Below the pieces are notes generated by a model. It made no database searches, had not been told where the DNA came from, and saw nothing but the letters and a program-made list of their open reading frames with translations. DNA of 55,789 nt from the NCBI GenBank assembly GCA_045546255.1, contig JAZQCK010000082.1:1-55789 (forward strand), given 5' to 3'. Both the position numbers and the translations under genes were made by a program. This DNA comes from RGIG5612 sp045546255. Lineage in GTDB: Bacteria > Bacillota > Clostridia > Lachnospirales > Lachnospiraceae. Shown here piece by piece: positions 17,513 through 26,450 of the stretch (positions are counted from its first letter, which is position 1; each line of letters opens with the position of its first letter).

Positions 17513-18970
17513 ATGAAAATCAGAACCAGATATGCACCAAGCCCGACAGGCAGAATGCACGTAGGAAACTTAAGAACGGCTTTATATGAATATTTGATCG
17601 CACGCCATGAAGGCGGAGATTTCATTCTTCGTATTGAAGATACCGACCAGAAGCGTTTCTTTGAGGGCGCCCTTGAGATCATCTACAATACCCTGGAAGA
17701 GACCGGCCTTGATTATGATGAAGGTCCGGATAAACCGGGCGACTGTGGTCCTTATGTGCAGTCCGAACGCGTGGAAGCCGGCATCTATATGGATTATGCA
17801 AAGCAGCTTGTTGAAAAAGGCGAAGCATATTACTGTTTCTGTACGAAGGAACGTCTGGAATCTTTAAAGCAGACGGTCGCTGGAAAAGAAATCATGCTTT
17901 ATGACAAGCATTGCCTTCATCTTCCGAAAGAAGAAGTGGAAGCAAAGCTTGCCGCAGGAGATGCGTTCGTTATCCGCCAGAATATCCCGAACGAAGGAAA
18001 GACATCTTTCTTTGATGATATTTACGGCGAGATCACAGTTGATAATGCAGAGCTGGACGATATGATCCTGATCAAATCCGATGGTTATCCGACTTATAAC
18101 TTTGCAAACGTTGTGGACGATCATCTGATGGGCATCACACATGTTGTCCGTGGAAATGAATACCTTTCTTCCACGCCGAAATACATCCGTCTTTATGATG
18201 CGTTCGGCTGGGAACCGCCGGTATTTGTGCACCTTCCGCTGATCACAGATGAAGAGCATCATAAACTGAGCAAGCGTTCCGGTCATTCTTCCTTTGAAGA
18301 CCTTGTAGAGCAGGGCTTCCTGCCGGAGGCAATCATCAACTTTGTTGCTCTTCTTGGCTGGAGTCCGGAAGGAACGGAGGAAATCTTCTCCTTAAAGCAG
18401 CTGATCGAAGCCTTTGATTATAAGAGAGTCAATAAGTCTCCGGCTGTTTTTGATATGGTAAAACTGCGCTGGATGAACGGCGAATATATCAAGAACATGG
18501 ACTTTGAGGAGTATAAAAAATATGCACAGCCGTATGTGGATCAGGCTGTGAAGAAGGACGTTAAGAAAGATAAGATCTTAGAACTGATGAAGACCCGTAT
18601 TGAAGTCTTCCCGGATATTCCGGAAAAGATCGATTTCTTTGATGAGCTTCCGGAATATGACGTCCAAATGTACACGCATAAAAAGATGAAGACAAATTCC
18701 GAAATTGCGCTCGAGGTCTTAAAGGAGACCCTTCCGATCTTAGAGGCGCAGGAGGATTATTCCCTGGATGCGCTGCATGACCTGATCATGAAGTATATTG
18801 AGCAGAAGGGTGTGAAAAATGGCGTTGTCCTTTGGCCGCTTCGTACCGCCGTTTCCGGAAAGCAGTCTACACCGGGCGGAGCTTTTGAGATCATGGAGAT
18901 CATCGGAAAAGAAGAGTCCCTTGCAAGGATCCGGAAAGGCATCGAAAAACTGGAAGCTTCTTTGGCCTAA
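17513..18970 (+). CDS. gltX: Glutamate--tRNA ligase
   Basis: 485 residues, normal for bacterial GluRS. The HIGH-equivalent is HVGN at residues 16-19 in SPTGRMHVGNLRTA, and the KMSKS-equivalent is KLSKR at about 251-255. AGAGGTGG lies five bases before ATG. The enzyme charges tRNA-Glu, and in bacteria without GlnRS also tRNA-Gln for later amidation. Which applies here cannot be decided from the window. Close spacing to asd suggests cotranscription. Confidence 0.95.
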   Translation: MKIRTRYAPSPTGRMHVGNLRTALYEYLIARHEGGDFILRIEDTDQKRFFEGALEIIYNTLEETGLDYDEGPDKPGDCGPYVQSERVEAGIYMDYAKQLVEKGEAYYCFCTKERLESLKQTVAGKEIMLYDKHCLHLPKEEVEAKLAAGDAFVIRQNIPNEGKTSFFDDIYGEITVDNAELDDMILIKSDGYPTYNFANVVDDHLMGITHVVRGNEYLSSTPKYIRLYDAFGWEPPVFVHLPLITDEEHHKLSKRSGHSSFEDLVEQGFLPEAIINFVALLGWSPEGTEEIFSLKQLIEAFDYKRVNKSPAVFDMVKLRWMNGEYIKNMDFEEYKKYAQPYVDQAVKKDVKKDKILELMKTRIEVFPDIPEKIDFFDELPEYDVQMYTHKKMKTNSEIALEVLKETLPILEAQEDYSLDALHDLIMKYIEQKGVKNGVVLWPLRTAVSGKQSTPGGAFEIMEIIGKEESLARIRKGIEKLEASLA

Positions 18971-19028
18971 GAGGACAGCGTTCATTTCGAAAGAATTGCA
19001 GCAATAAAAGCAGAACAGGAGCTGACGT

Positions 19029-19568
19029 ATGCAGTCTGACAGAGGATTGATCCATATTTATACCGGTGAAGGAAAGGGAAAAACGACGGCTGGTCTTGGA
19101 CTTTGCCTTCGCGCTGCAGGCAGCGGGCTGAAAGTTCTGATTGCCCGCTTCCTTAAGACCAACAATTCTGCGGAACTTACTGCGCTTGAACATTTTGACA
19201 ATGTAGAGCTTGTCCCGAATGAGAAAAGCTTTGGCTTTTCAAAAACATGGAAAGACGATCCGGAAAAGAAGGCCCTTGCGAAAGAGTATTACAGTGCGAT
19301 GCTGGATGCAGCTTTAAGGCAGGCAGTGAATGGATACTATGACGTCCTTATGCTGGATGAGATCATTGCTTCGGTAAGACTGGGAGTCGTAGACACGGAA
19401 CAGCTCTTGGAATTTCTCAAAAACAAACCAGATAATCTTGAGGTGATCATGACCGGACGTGATCCGATCCCGGAATTGATCGAGCTTGCAGATTATGTTT
19501 CGGAAATTAAAAAAATCAAGCATCCTTTCGATCAGGGTATTATCGCCAGAAAGGGAATTGAATTCTAA
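19029..19568 (+). CDS. cobO: Cob(I)yrinic acid a,c-diamide adenosyltransferase, CobO type
   Basis: 179 residues. The family signature is an N-terminal P-loop GEGKGKTTAGLGLCLRAAGSG (key Gly13-Thr20) and DVLMLDEI near residue 115. These enzymes transfer adenosyl from ATP to the corrinoid cobalt and are called CobO, BtuR or CobA. AGGAG precedes ATG by seven bases. No other cobalamin gene is adjacent, so a salvage role is likely. Its last four bases overlap the 3' end of the minus-strand helicase gene, so the two transcripts must overlap. Confidence 0.92.
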   Translation: MQSDRGLIHIYTGEGKGKTTAGLGLCLRAAGSGLKVLIARFLKTNNSAELTALEHFDNVELVPNEKSFGFSKTWKDDPEKKALAKEYYSAMLDAALRQAVNGYYDVLMLDEIIASVRLGVVDTEQLLEFLKNKPDNLEVIMTGRDPIPELIELADYVSEIKKIKHPFDQGIIARKGIEF

Positions 19569-21457
19569 ATTGATTTCTTTAAAAAACAGTCCAGAAATCT
19601 TGAGGGGGCTGTTTTTTTATTGCGCACCGTTTCAGCAAAGTAGATTTTCAGGGTTTCAGAAGCTCTTGTCATTGCAACATAAAAGATGCGCCGTTCTTCC
19701 TCTAACGCCGTTTTTCCGCGTGCTTTCCGGACAGGTAGCAGATCTTCATTCACATCCGGAATATAAACATGTTTGAACTCTAAGCCCTTTGCGGCATGGA
19801 TCGTTAAAAGGCAGATGCGGCTGGTAGTTTGGGACCAATGCCGTTTATTATTCTTTTCTGTAACGGAAGGCAGATACTTTGCCCTTACAGAATCCAGTAT
19901 TGTCTGGTAATAACTGTAATTACCATGAAATTCTTCCGCATAATCTTTCAGATAACTTTCATAGCCAATCGCAGTGCAGATATATTCGATGCGTGCGTAG
20001 GGTGTTGATTTTCCAAGCATACGGAAATGATATTCCAGACTATCTATTTCTTCACGTTTTTGTCGGTCTTTTCGGAAAACCTTTTTTAAAGCATCGAGCA
20101 CATTTTCTGCATTTAATTCTTCCTCGTATCGCACTTCCACTTCTGTAAATGCCTGCTGAAGAAACTTTTTTGCAATATAGCGGGAAGGTTTATTCAAGAT
20201 CCGCAGGAAATCCCCTTTCACCTGTGCTGCCGGGATAGACTGTCCGCGATAACTGTCGGCCAGCCGGAGATAAGCATTCAGATCTCTGAGGATAAAATGC
20301 TCCTGCACATCACTTAGCGGAGGTGTTGCTTCCACTTCCAGACCGTGATTGTTCAGTATCTGAACCAGAAACGGAAACTTGAGACTCGTTCTTGTAAGAA
20401 TCGCAATCTCAGAAGGGGCCGTGCCGCTTAGAATACGTTTTTCGATATCTGCTGCAATCGATTCATATTCCCCTTCCTGAGTCTTGCATTTGCGGATCTG
20501 GAAGACTCCGTTCCTGCTTTGCTTTTCGCTGGAAAGCTGCTTTGGAAGACGTCCTTTGTTTTCCCGAATCACCTTCTGTGCAGAATTTAAGATCGGAAGA
20601 GGACAGCGGTAACTCCGGCTCAAAACAATTTTTGAAGCATCCGGATAGTCTTTTAAGAAAGCATGCATGATTTTTGGAGAGGAGCCTCGAAATGCATAGA
20701 TACTTTGGTCATCATCGCCGACCACAAAGAGGTTGTTTTGCGGAGCAGCAAGGAGACAGATGATCTGGTACTGAATGGGATTGATATCCTGAAACTCGTC
20801 AACCAGAATATAGCGAAAACGTCTTTGCCAGTAGGTCCGTATATCTTCCCTTTCATTTAGAAGTTTAAAACACATGGAAAGCATGTCATCAAAATCAATC
20901 TGTCCAGAATCTGACAGAGCATCGGCATAGGTCTTGTACAGCCTTCGAAACTCTGCAGGGGAAACTTCGTTCGAAGTAAAGCCTTCAATACTTTTAGAAC
21001 CGCTTTTTACCGTACTGATCTCACTTAAAACAGCAGAGGCGAACTCTGTGCTGTCTTCGTATTCCAGATTCAGCTCTTCGGCCGCCTGCAGGATGATATT
21101 ACGCTTTTGTACCTCTGATACAATGTTTGCGGTCGTCAGATTATATGCATAGCGGAGGATCATGAAGAAGATACTGTGAAAGGTGCCAAAGAAGGGGAGT
21201 CCCTGTCCGCGGTACTGATCTAAAAAACGCTCTTTCATATTCTCCGCAGCTTTCTTTGAAAACGTTACGGCAAGGATATCCTGGGCCGGGACCTTTGCTT
21301 TCCGGATCAAATAAAGGATGCGCGCTGTAATCACAGCGGTTTTTCCGGAGCCGGGACCAGCAACAATCAAAGCAGGTCCATCTGTATGCAGGACGGCCTC
21401 TTTTTGTGAGTCGTTCAGTATCATATTCTGTTTCTCGCCACGTTTACTTAACGGCAT
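19565..21457 (-). CDS. UvrD/PcrA-type ATP-dependent DNA helicase
   Basis: 630 residues, about 100 shorter than typical PcrA. Superfamily 1 motifs in order: Walker A GPGSGKTA (35-42), TFSKKAAENMKER, ILVDEFQDINPIQ (motif II), VVGDDDQSIYAFRGS (motif III), RSYRCP (motif IV), LTIHAAKGLEFKHVYIP (motif V) and RRIFYVAMTRA (motif VI). These show a 3'-5' translocase of the UvrD/Rep group. The reduced 2B region and shorter C-terminus suggest a secondary paralogue rather than PcrA itself. AGAGGT precedes the ATG at 21457; an internal ATG at 21424 has a weaker site. It is convergent with cobO and divergent from the DUF3048 gene. Confidence 0.9.
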   Translation of the reverse strand: MPLSKRGEKQNMILNDSQKEAVLHTDGPALIVAGPGSGKTAVITARILYLIRKAKVPAQDILAVTFSKKAAENMKERFLDQYRGQGLPFFGTFHSIFFMILRYAYNLTTANIVSEVQKRNIILQAAEELNLEYEDSTEFASAVLSEISTVKSGSKSIEGFTSNEVSPAEFRRLYKTYADALSDSGQIDFDDMLSMCFKLLNEREDIRTYWQRRFRYILVDEFQDINPIQYQIICLLAAPQNNLFVVGDDDQSIYAFRGSSPKIMHAFLKDYPDASKIVLSRSYRCPLPILNSAQKVIRENKGRLPKQLSSEKQSRNGVFQIRKCKTQEGEYESIAADIEKRILSGTAPSEIAILTRTSLKFPFLVQILNNHGLEVEATPPLSDVQEHFILRDLNAYLRLADSYRGQSIPAAQVKGDFLRILNKPSRYIAKKFLQQAFTEVEVRYEEELNAENVLDALKKVFRKDRQKREEIDSLEYHFRMLGKSTPYARIEYICTAIGYESYLKDYAEEFHGNYSYYQTILDSVRAKYLPSVTEKNNKRHWSQTTSRICLLTIHAAKGLEFKHVYIPDVNEDLLPVRKARGKTALEEERRIFYVAMTRASETLKIYFAETVRNKKTAPSRFLDCFLKKSI

Positions 21458-21494
21458 GAAATACCTCTTGAAAAAACGATAAAAACCAAAGGAA

Positions 21495-21523
21495 TTTTAC
21501 ACTTGTAAACGGTATACGGCAAG
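21495..21523 (-). promoter_or_regulatory. Promoter of the helicase gene
   Basis: On the minus strand TTGCCG (21518-21523) and TAAAAT (21495-21500) are 17 bp apart, about 40 bases before the ATG. Confidence 0.55.
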
Positions 21524-21534
21524 CGTCATTTGCT

Positions 21535-21564
21535 TGCTTTTATCAGGGCTGTCATATTATAATA
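21535..21564 (+). promoter_or_regulatory. Promoter of the DUF3048 gene
   Basis: TTGCTT (21535-21540) is followed after 18 bp by a perfect TATAAT (21559-21564). It diverges from the helicase promoter, the two -35 boxes being 12 bp apart. Confidence 0.6.
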
Positions 21565-21616
21565 TTTCAGTTACAGTCCCGGCGGGAAATACGTAAAGAA
21601 TAAGGGAGTTATCAGA

Positions 21617-22735
21617 ATGAAACGCTTTATTTTACCGATCTGCCTGTTCGCAGCAATCATCATCATGGTGGTCGTACTGGCACTTCGGGGCAAAAAAGAA
21701 GAAGTTATACCGGAGTCGGAGCCGATGACGACGACAACGGAAGCAGAAACCTTTCCGGAGTGGTATACGGGCAACTTAAACCGTCTGACCGGAATCATGG
21801 ATCTTCCGGATGAAGCCGTGAATAAGCGTCCGGTTGCAGTTATGATCAACAATATCAGTGATGCGATGCCGCAGTATGGTATCGAGGCTGCTGATATCAT
21901 GTTTGAGATGCCGGTGGAATGGGATCTGACCCGAATGATGGCAATCTATCCGGACTATCAGGCACTTCCGGATATCTGTTCGATCAGAAGCTGCCGCTAT
22001 TATTTCCCGGCGATTGCGTCCGCCTTTGACAGTGTCTATGTGCATTGGGGACTGGACGAGTCGATCGCTGACTATTTCTATTCTTTGGACATTGACCGCT
22101 ATGATCTTGATGCGGAATTCTATTTAGATACTCTGGCAGGACGTGATCAGGATCGTCTGGACCAGGGCTATGCATGGGAACATACGTCTTTCATGCATGG
22201 CAACATGCTGCCACAGTTCCTTTCTGATGACGGAGTCGATATGACGCTCAATCCGGACAGAGCCGGAGCAGCATTTAATTTTACTACCAGCGAGGAGCCG
22301 ATCAGCCCATCTGCTGAAGCCTGCAACCGCGTAGATATCTTCTTTGGAAACCAGTGGGCTCACTTTGATTATGACCCGGCGACAAAGACGTACAAGAAAT
22401 GGAACAATGGAGAAGAGCAGATCGACCAGCATACTGGAAACCAGATCGCCTTTACCAATGTCTTTGTTCTGGAAACGGACATCTGGATCAGAGAAGACGG
22501 TTATCACAAAGGCATCAACTGGAATGGCGGTGACGGCTATACCGGATATTATATTTCCAACGGATTTGTGAAACGGATCACCTGGTCGAAAGCAGATGAG
22601 TATTCCATGATCAAAATCTGGAATGAAGACGGAAGTGAGTGCGAAGTCAATAAAGGAAAGTCCTATGTGGCGCTGAACTACTTTGATGCAACGGAACTGA
22701 ACAGCAACTACATGGAAGAAAACGGCGTCTGGTAG
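21617..22735 (+). CDS. DUF3048 domain protein (YerB family), membrane-anchored
   Basis: 372 residues. A short basic start and a hydrophobic segment (residues 4-23) form an uncleaved anchor or signal; there is no lipobox Cys. After a Thr/Glu-rich linker the DUF3048 signature appears: NKRPVAVMINNISDAMPQYGIEAADIMFEMPVE and later RSCRYYFPAIASAFDSVYVHWG. The C-terminal part matches the second half of the YerB family (FVLETDIWIREDGYHKGINW). Such proteins are extracytoplasmic and of unknown biochemical function. GGGAG lies eight bases before ATG. It starts a run of same-strand genes but has no clear functional link to them. Confidence 0.85.
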   Translation: MKRFILPICLFAAIIIMVVVLALRGKKEEVIPESEPMTTTTEAETFPEWYTGNLNRLTGIMDLPDEAVNKRPVAVMINNISDAMPQYGIEAADIMFEMPVEWDLTRMMAIYPDYQALPDICSIRSCRYYFPAIASAFDSVYVHWGLDESIADYFYSLDIDRYDLDAEFYLDTLAGRDQDRLDQGYAWEHTSFMHGNMLPQFLSDDGVDMTLNPDRAGAAFNFTTSEEPISPSAEACNRVDIFFGNQWAHFDYDPATKTYKKWNNGEEQIDQHTGNQIAFTNVFVLETDIWIREDGYHKGINWNGGDGYTGYYISNGFVKRITWSKADEYSMIKIWNEDGSECEVNKGKSYVALNYFDATELNSNYMEENGVW

Positions 22736-22771
22736 AAGCAACGATTCTAACAGATACCGATCGAGACAAAG

Positions 22772-23290
22772 ATGATACTGGAGTTAGAAAATCAAAAACC
22801 GGATACAGAAAAAGCAGCGTTCATTGCAGAGAACGCCACGATCGTCGGTGCGGTGACCTTGGATGAAGGGGCATCCGTCTGGTATGGGGCAGTGCTTCGC
22901 GGAGACGGTGATACGATCTACGTCGGGAAAAACACGAATATTCAGGATAATGTTGTCCTGCATGTAGACCCCGATCATCCGATCCATATCGGAGACCGAG
23001 TGACTGTCGGGCACGGATGCATCATTCACGGATGTACGATCGGCGATGATACCCTGATCGGCATGGGTGCCATTATCATGAACGGGGCAAAAGTTGGAAG
23101 GAACTGCCTTGTTGGTGCCGGCGCGCTGATCACAGAAGGAAAAGAATTTCCGGATGGGTCGCTCATTATGGGAACTCCGGCAAAAGTAAAATCAGAGGTA
23201 ACGGAAGCCCAGCTGATTGATATTAAAGAGAGCGCTGAGTTTTATGTGGAAGACTCCGCAAAATATGCGAAGGCATTTCGTCCTCGCTGA
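22772..23290 (+). CDS. Gamma-class carbonic anhydrase family protein
   Basis: 172 residues of left-handed beta-helix hexapeptide repeats. The zinc ligands expected for this family are present: His64 in NVVLH and His81 and His86 in GHGCIIHG. Arg43 in VLRGD matches the conserved structural arginine. Related proteins (YrdA, PaaY, CaiE) are trimers, and only some show carbonic anhydrase activity. The acidic loop of archaeal Cam is absent, so catalysis cannot be assumed. The start is 36 bp after the DUF3048 stop, with only a weak ribosome site. Confidence 0.88.
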   Translation: MILELENQKPDTEKAAFIAENATIVGAVTLDEGASVWYGAVLRGDGDTIYVGKNTNIQDNVVLHVDPDHPIHIGDRVTVGHGCIIHGCTIGDDTLIGMGAIIMNGAKVGRNCLVGAGALITEGKEFPDGSLIMGTPAKVKSEVTEAQLIDIKESAEFYVEDSAKYAKAFRPR

Positions 23291-23359
23291 GGCTGCAAAG
23301 CCAAAGGGGCAGGACTTCAGAAAATAACAGACTGGAATACAGACAGAAAGAAGGAACTT

Positions 23360-24577
23360 ATGAACAAAGAACAAATCGTCCAGACACTCGAAAAATATGA
23401 TCAGATGCAGCTCTTAAGATTTTATGATGAGCTGACAGAAGATGCGAAGCAGTCTTTGCTGGAAGAGATCGGCCGCATCGATTTTGATATGATTGATATT
23501 CACCATAAAAGCGAAAGCGCCGGAGCTATCACTCCGCTTGGCGCGATGACTCTCGATGAGATCGAAGCACAGAAGGAGAAGCTGACAGATGCAGGCATTC
23601 AGGCGATCAAAGAATGCAAGGCAGCAGCGGTCCTTCTTGCAGGCGGACAGGGAACTCGTTTAGGGCTTGATGGTCCGAAGGGAACGCTGAACGTCGGAAT
23701 CAACAGAGAACTCTATATTTTCCAGTGTCTTGTCGAGACCTTACTGAAAGTCAAAGAGTCAGCAGATGCATGGATCCCACTGTTGATCATGACCTCTGAT
23801 AAGAACGATACGGCGACCAGAGCGTTCTTTGAAGAGCACAATTATTTTGGATACAACAAGGATTACGTGTTCTTCTTTGTTCAGGAGATGGCACCATCCA
23901 CTGATTTTGACGGTAAAGTTTATCTGGAAGAAAAAGACCATATTTCCCTTTCCCCAAACGGAAACGGCGGCTGGTTCATCTCTTTGAAAAAAGCAGGCCT
24001 TCTGGAAAAAATCAAAGGCATGGGCGTCGAATGGCTGAACGTCTTTGCAGTCGACAACGTCCTTCAGAAAATGGTAGATCCGGCATTCTTAGGGGCAACG
24101 ATCCTTTCCGGACAGCCGATTGGAGCAAAAGTTGTTCGCAAAAACGCACCGGATGAGAAGGTTGGTGTCATGTGCCTCAGAGATGGGCATCCGTCAATCG
24201 TGGAATACTATGAGCTGACAGATGAAATGATGACAGAGAAGAACGAAGCAGGAGAGCTTGCTTATAACTTTGGCGTCATCTTAAACTATCTCTTCCGCGT
24301 AAAAGAACTCGAAGAGACAGCAGATAAGAACCTGCCGCTTCATATCGTAAGTAAGAAGATTCCGCATATCGACGAGAATGGGGAGCACATCAAACCGGAA
24401 GAGCCGAACGGCTATAAATTTGAAACGCTCGTTTTAGATATGATCCAGATGATGGATGGCTGCCTTGTTTTTGAAGTGGACAGAAGCAAAGAGTTTGCAC
24501 CGATCAAAAACATGCATGGCGTGGATTCTTTAGACAGCGCCAGAGAAATGCTGAAGGCAAACGGCGTAGAGCTGTAA
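23360..24577 (+). CDS. UDP-N-acetylhexosamine/UDP-glucose pyrophosphorylase family (UDPGP)
   Basis: 405 residues. The nucleotidyltransferase signature AAVLLAGGQGTRLG near residues 89-102, followed by DGPKGTLNV, is that of the eukaryote-like UDPGP family (UAP/UGP), not the bacterial GalU or GlmU types. Further family blocks are LIMTSDKNDTATRAFF, QEMAPSTDFDGK, SPNGNGGW and HVVSKKIPHID. The protein would make a UDP-sugar from UTP and a sugar-1-phosphate. The sugar (GlcNAc, GalNAc or glucose) cannot be fixed by eye. AAGAAGGA precedes the ATG. Confidence 0.88.
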   Translation: MNKEQIVQTLEKYDQMQLLRFYDELTEDAKQSLLEEIGRIDFDMIDIHHKSESAGAITPLGAMTLDEIEAQKEKLTDAGIQAIKECKAAAVLLAGGQGTRLGLDGPKGTLNVGINRELYIFQCLVETLLKVKESADAWIPLLIMTSDKNDTATRAFFEEHNYFGYNKDYVFFFVQEMAPSTDFDGKVYLEEKDHISLSPNGNGGWFISLKKAGLLEKIKGMGVEWLNVFAVDNVLQKMVDPAFLGATILSGQPIGAKVVRKNAPDEKVGVMCLRDGHPSIVEYYELTDEMMTEKNEAGELAYNFGVILNYLFRVKELEETADKNLPLHIVSKKIPHIDENGEHIKPEEPNGYKFETLVLDMIQMMDGCLVFEVDRSKEFAPIKNMHGVDSLDSAREMLKANGVEL

Positions 24578-24617
24578 GGCGGAAAAAGATAGATTACAGA
24601 ATATACGGAGCAGATGA

Positions 24618-26387
24618 ATGAAAAAACTACTGGATCTGATAACTGAAGAATTAAAAGCGGCCTTTGAAAAGGCCGGATATCCGAATGATAAAGTGACGGC
24701 GACAGTCTCGAACCGCCCGGACCTTTGCGAGTATCAGTGCAACGGTGCAATGCCGCTTGCAAAAGAGGCGCATAAAGCTCCGCTGCAGATTGCAGAAGAA
24801 GTCTGTGCGTTCTTAAAAGAGAGCAAGAGCTTTTCCATGGCGGAGGCAGTAAAGCCGGGCTTTATCAATTTGAATGTGACAGGAGACTTCCTTTCTGATT
24901 ACGTCAACGGAATGGCGAAAGCAGAAAAGTTCGGCTATGAAGAAGCAGCGAATCCGGTCAAGATCATGGTGGATTACGGCGGACCAAACGTTGCAAAGCC
25001 GCTTCATATCGGCCACCTTCGTGCAGCGATCATCGGAGAGAGCATTAAGAGGCTGTGCCGCTTCACAGGTCATGAGACCTTAGGCGATGTGCATCTTGGA
25101 GACTGGGGCCTTCAGATGGGTCAGATCATTGCAGAACTGAAAGAGCGCCAACCGGATCTTCCGTATTTTGATGATGCTTTTGAGGGGCCATATCCGGAAG
25201 AGGCACCGTTTACGATTTCGGAACTGGAAGAGATCTATCCGACCGCCAGCAAAAAATGTAAAACGGAATCCGACACTTACAGCGCAGAGTTTGCAGAGGC
25301 GGCGCATCAGGCGACGGCGGAACTTCAGCATGGAAAGCCGGGATACCGTGCGATCTGGCAGCATATCATTAATATCTCTGTTGCTGACCTGAAAAAGAAT
25401 TATGAAAACCTCGACGTTCATTTTGACCTCTGGAAGGGAGAAAGCGACGTCCAGAAATACATCCCCGATATGGTGGAAAAACTGAGGGAAGATGGCTTTG
25501 CCTATGAAAGCGACGGCGCGCTGGTTGTTGACGTTGCTGAAGAGACCGATAAAAAAGAACTGCCGCCTTGCATCATTGTAAAATCCGATGGTGCAACGCT
25601 GTACAGCACGACAGACCTTGCGACCTTGGTAGAACGTATGGAACTGTTTAAGCCGGGCTATGTGATCTACGTAGTGGATAAGCGCCAGGGCTTACACTTC
25701 GAACAGGTCTTCCGTACCGCAAAGAAGACGGGTATCGTCCCTGCGGATGAAAAGCTCTTCTTCTTAGGCTTCGGTACGATGAACGGCGCCGATGGAAAGC
25801 CATACAAGACAAGAGACGGCGGCGTTATGCGCCTTGAAACATTGATATCCGAGATCAATGAAGCTGTCCTTGAAAAGATGAAAGAAAACCGTGAGTTTGA
25901 TAGTGATGAAGCAGAGCAGACGGCCCAAGTGATCGGTCTTGCAGCCCTCAAATACGGCGATCTTTCCAACCAGGCTACCAAAGACTATATCTTTGATATG
26001 GACCGTTTCACCTCTTTTGAAGGAAACACAGGCCCATACATTTTATATACGATCGTAAGGATCAAATCGATTCTTGCCAAATATGGAAAAGAGCCTTCCG
26101 GCGTTGTCTCCTTTACCGGAGAGCCGACAGAAAAAGACCTGATGATGAAGCTTTCCCTTTTCAGCCAGATGATCGACTCTGCTTATGAAGAGTGCGCACC
26201 GCATAAGATCTGCTCTTATATCTATGATCTTGCGAATGCGTTTAACAGCTTCTATCATGAAGTCCGCATTCTGGCACAGGAAGACGAAGCAAAGAAAGAC
26301 AGCTATTTAAGCCTGCTTCAGCTCACGAAGAGAGTCCTTGAGCAGTGCATTGACCTTTTAGGATTTTCAGCGCCGGCGAGGATGTGA
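24618..26387 (+). CDS. argS: Arginine--tRNA ligase
   Basis: 589 residues, near the usual length. An N-terminal Add1-like domain covers about residues 1-105, then the catalytic core begins with GGPNVAKPLHIGHLRAAIIGE (HIGH at about 130-133). As in many ArgRS, the canonical KMSKS lysine is replaced in the loop MNGADGKPYKTRDGGVMRL. The DALR anticodon domain ends the protein. It charges tRNA-Arg with ATP, and ArgRS needs the tRNA for amino-acid activation. The neighbouring UDPGP gene ends 40 bp upstream and lepA follows. Confidence 0.96.
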   Translation: MKKLLDLITEELKAAFEKAGYPNDKVTATVSNRPDLCEYQCNGAMPLAKEAHKAPLQIAEEVCAFLKESKSFSMAEAVKPGFINLNVTGDFLSDYVNGMAKAEKFGYEEAANPVKIMVDYGGPNVAKPLHIGHLRAAIIGESIKRLCRFTGHETLGDVHLGDWGLQMGQIIAELKERQPDLPYFDDAFEGPYPEEAPFTISELEEIYPTASKKCKTESDTYSAEFAEAAHQATAELQHGKPGYRAIWQHIINISVADLKKNYENLDVHFDLWKGESDVQKYIPDMVEKLREDGFAYESDGALVVDVAEETDKKELPPCIIVKSDGATLYSTTDLATLVERMELFKPGYVIYVVDKRQGLHFEQVFRTAKKTGIVPADEKLFFLGFGTMNGADGKPYKTRDGGVMRLETLISEINEAVLEKMKENREFDSDEAEQTAQVIGLAALKYGDLSNQATKDYIFDMDRFTSFEGNTGPYILYTIVRIKSILAKYGKEPSGVVSFTGEPTEKDLMMKLSLFSQMIDSAYEECAPHKICSYIYDLANAFNSFYHEVRILAQEDEAKKDSYLSLLQLTKRVLEQCIDLLGFSAPARM

Positions 26388-26450
26388 GCGAAATAGTCTC
26401 GACCAGTGGCTGTTTCGCGAACAAAACTACTTACACAAGAAAGAAGATTT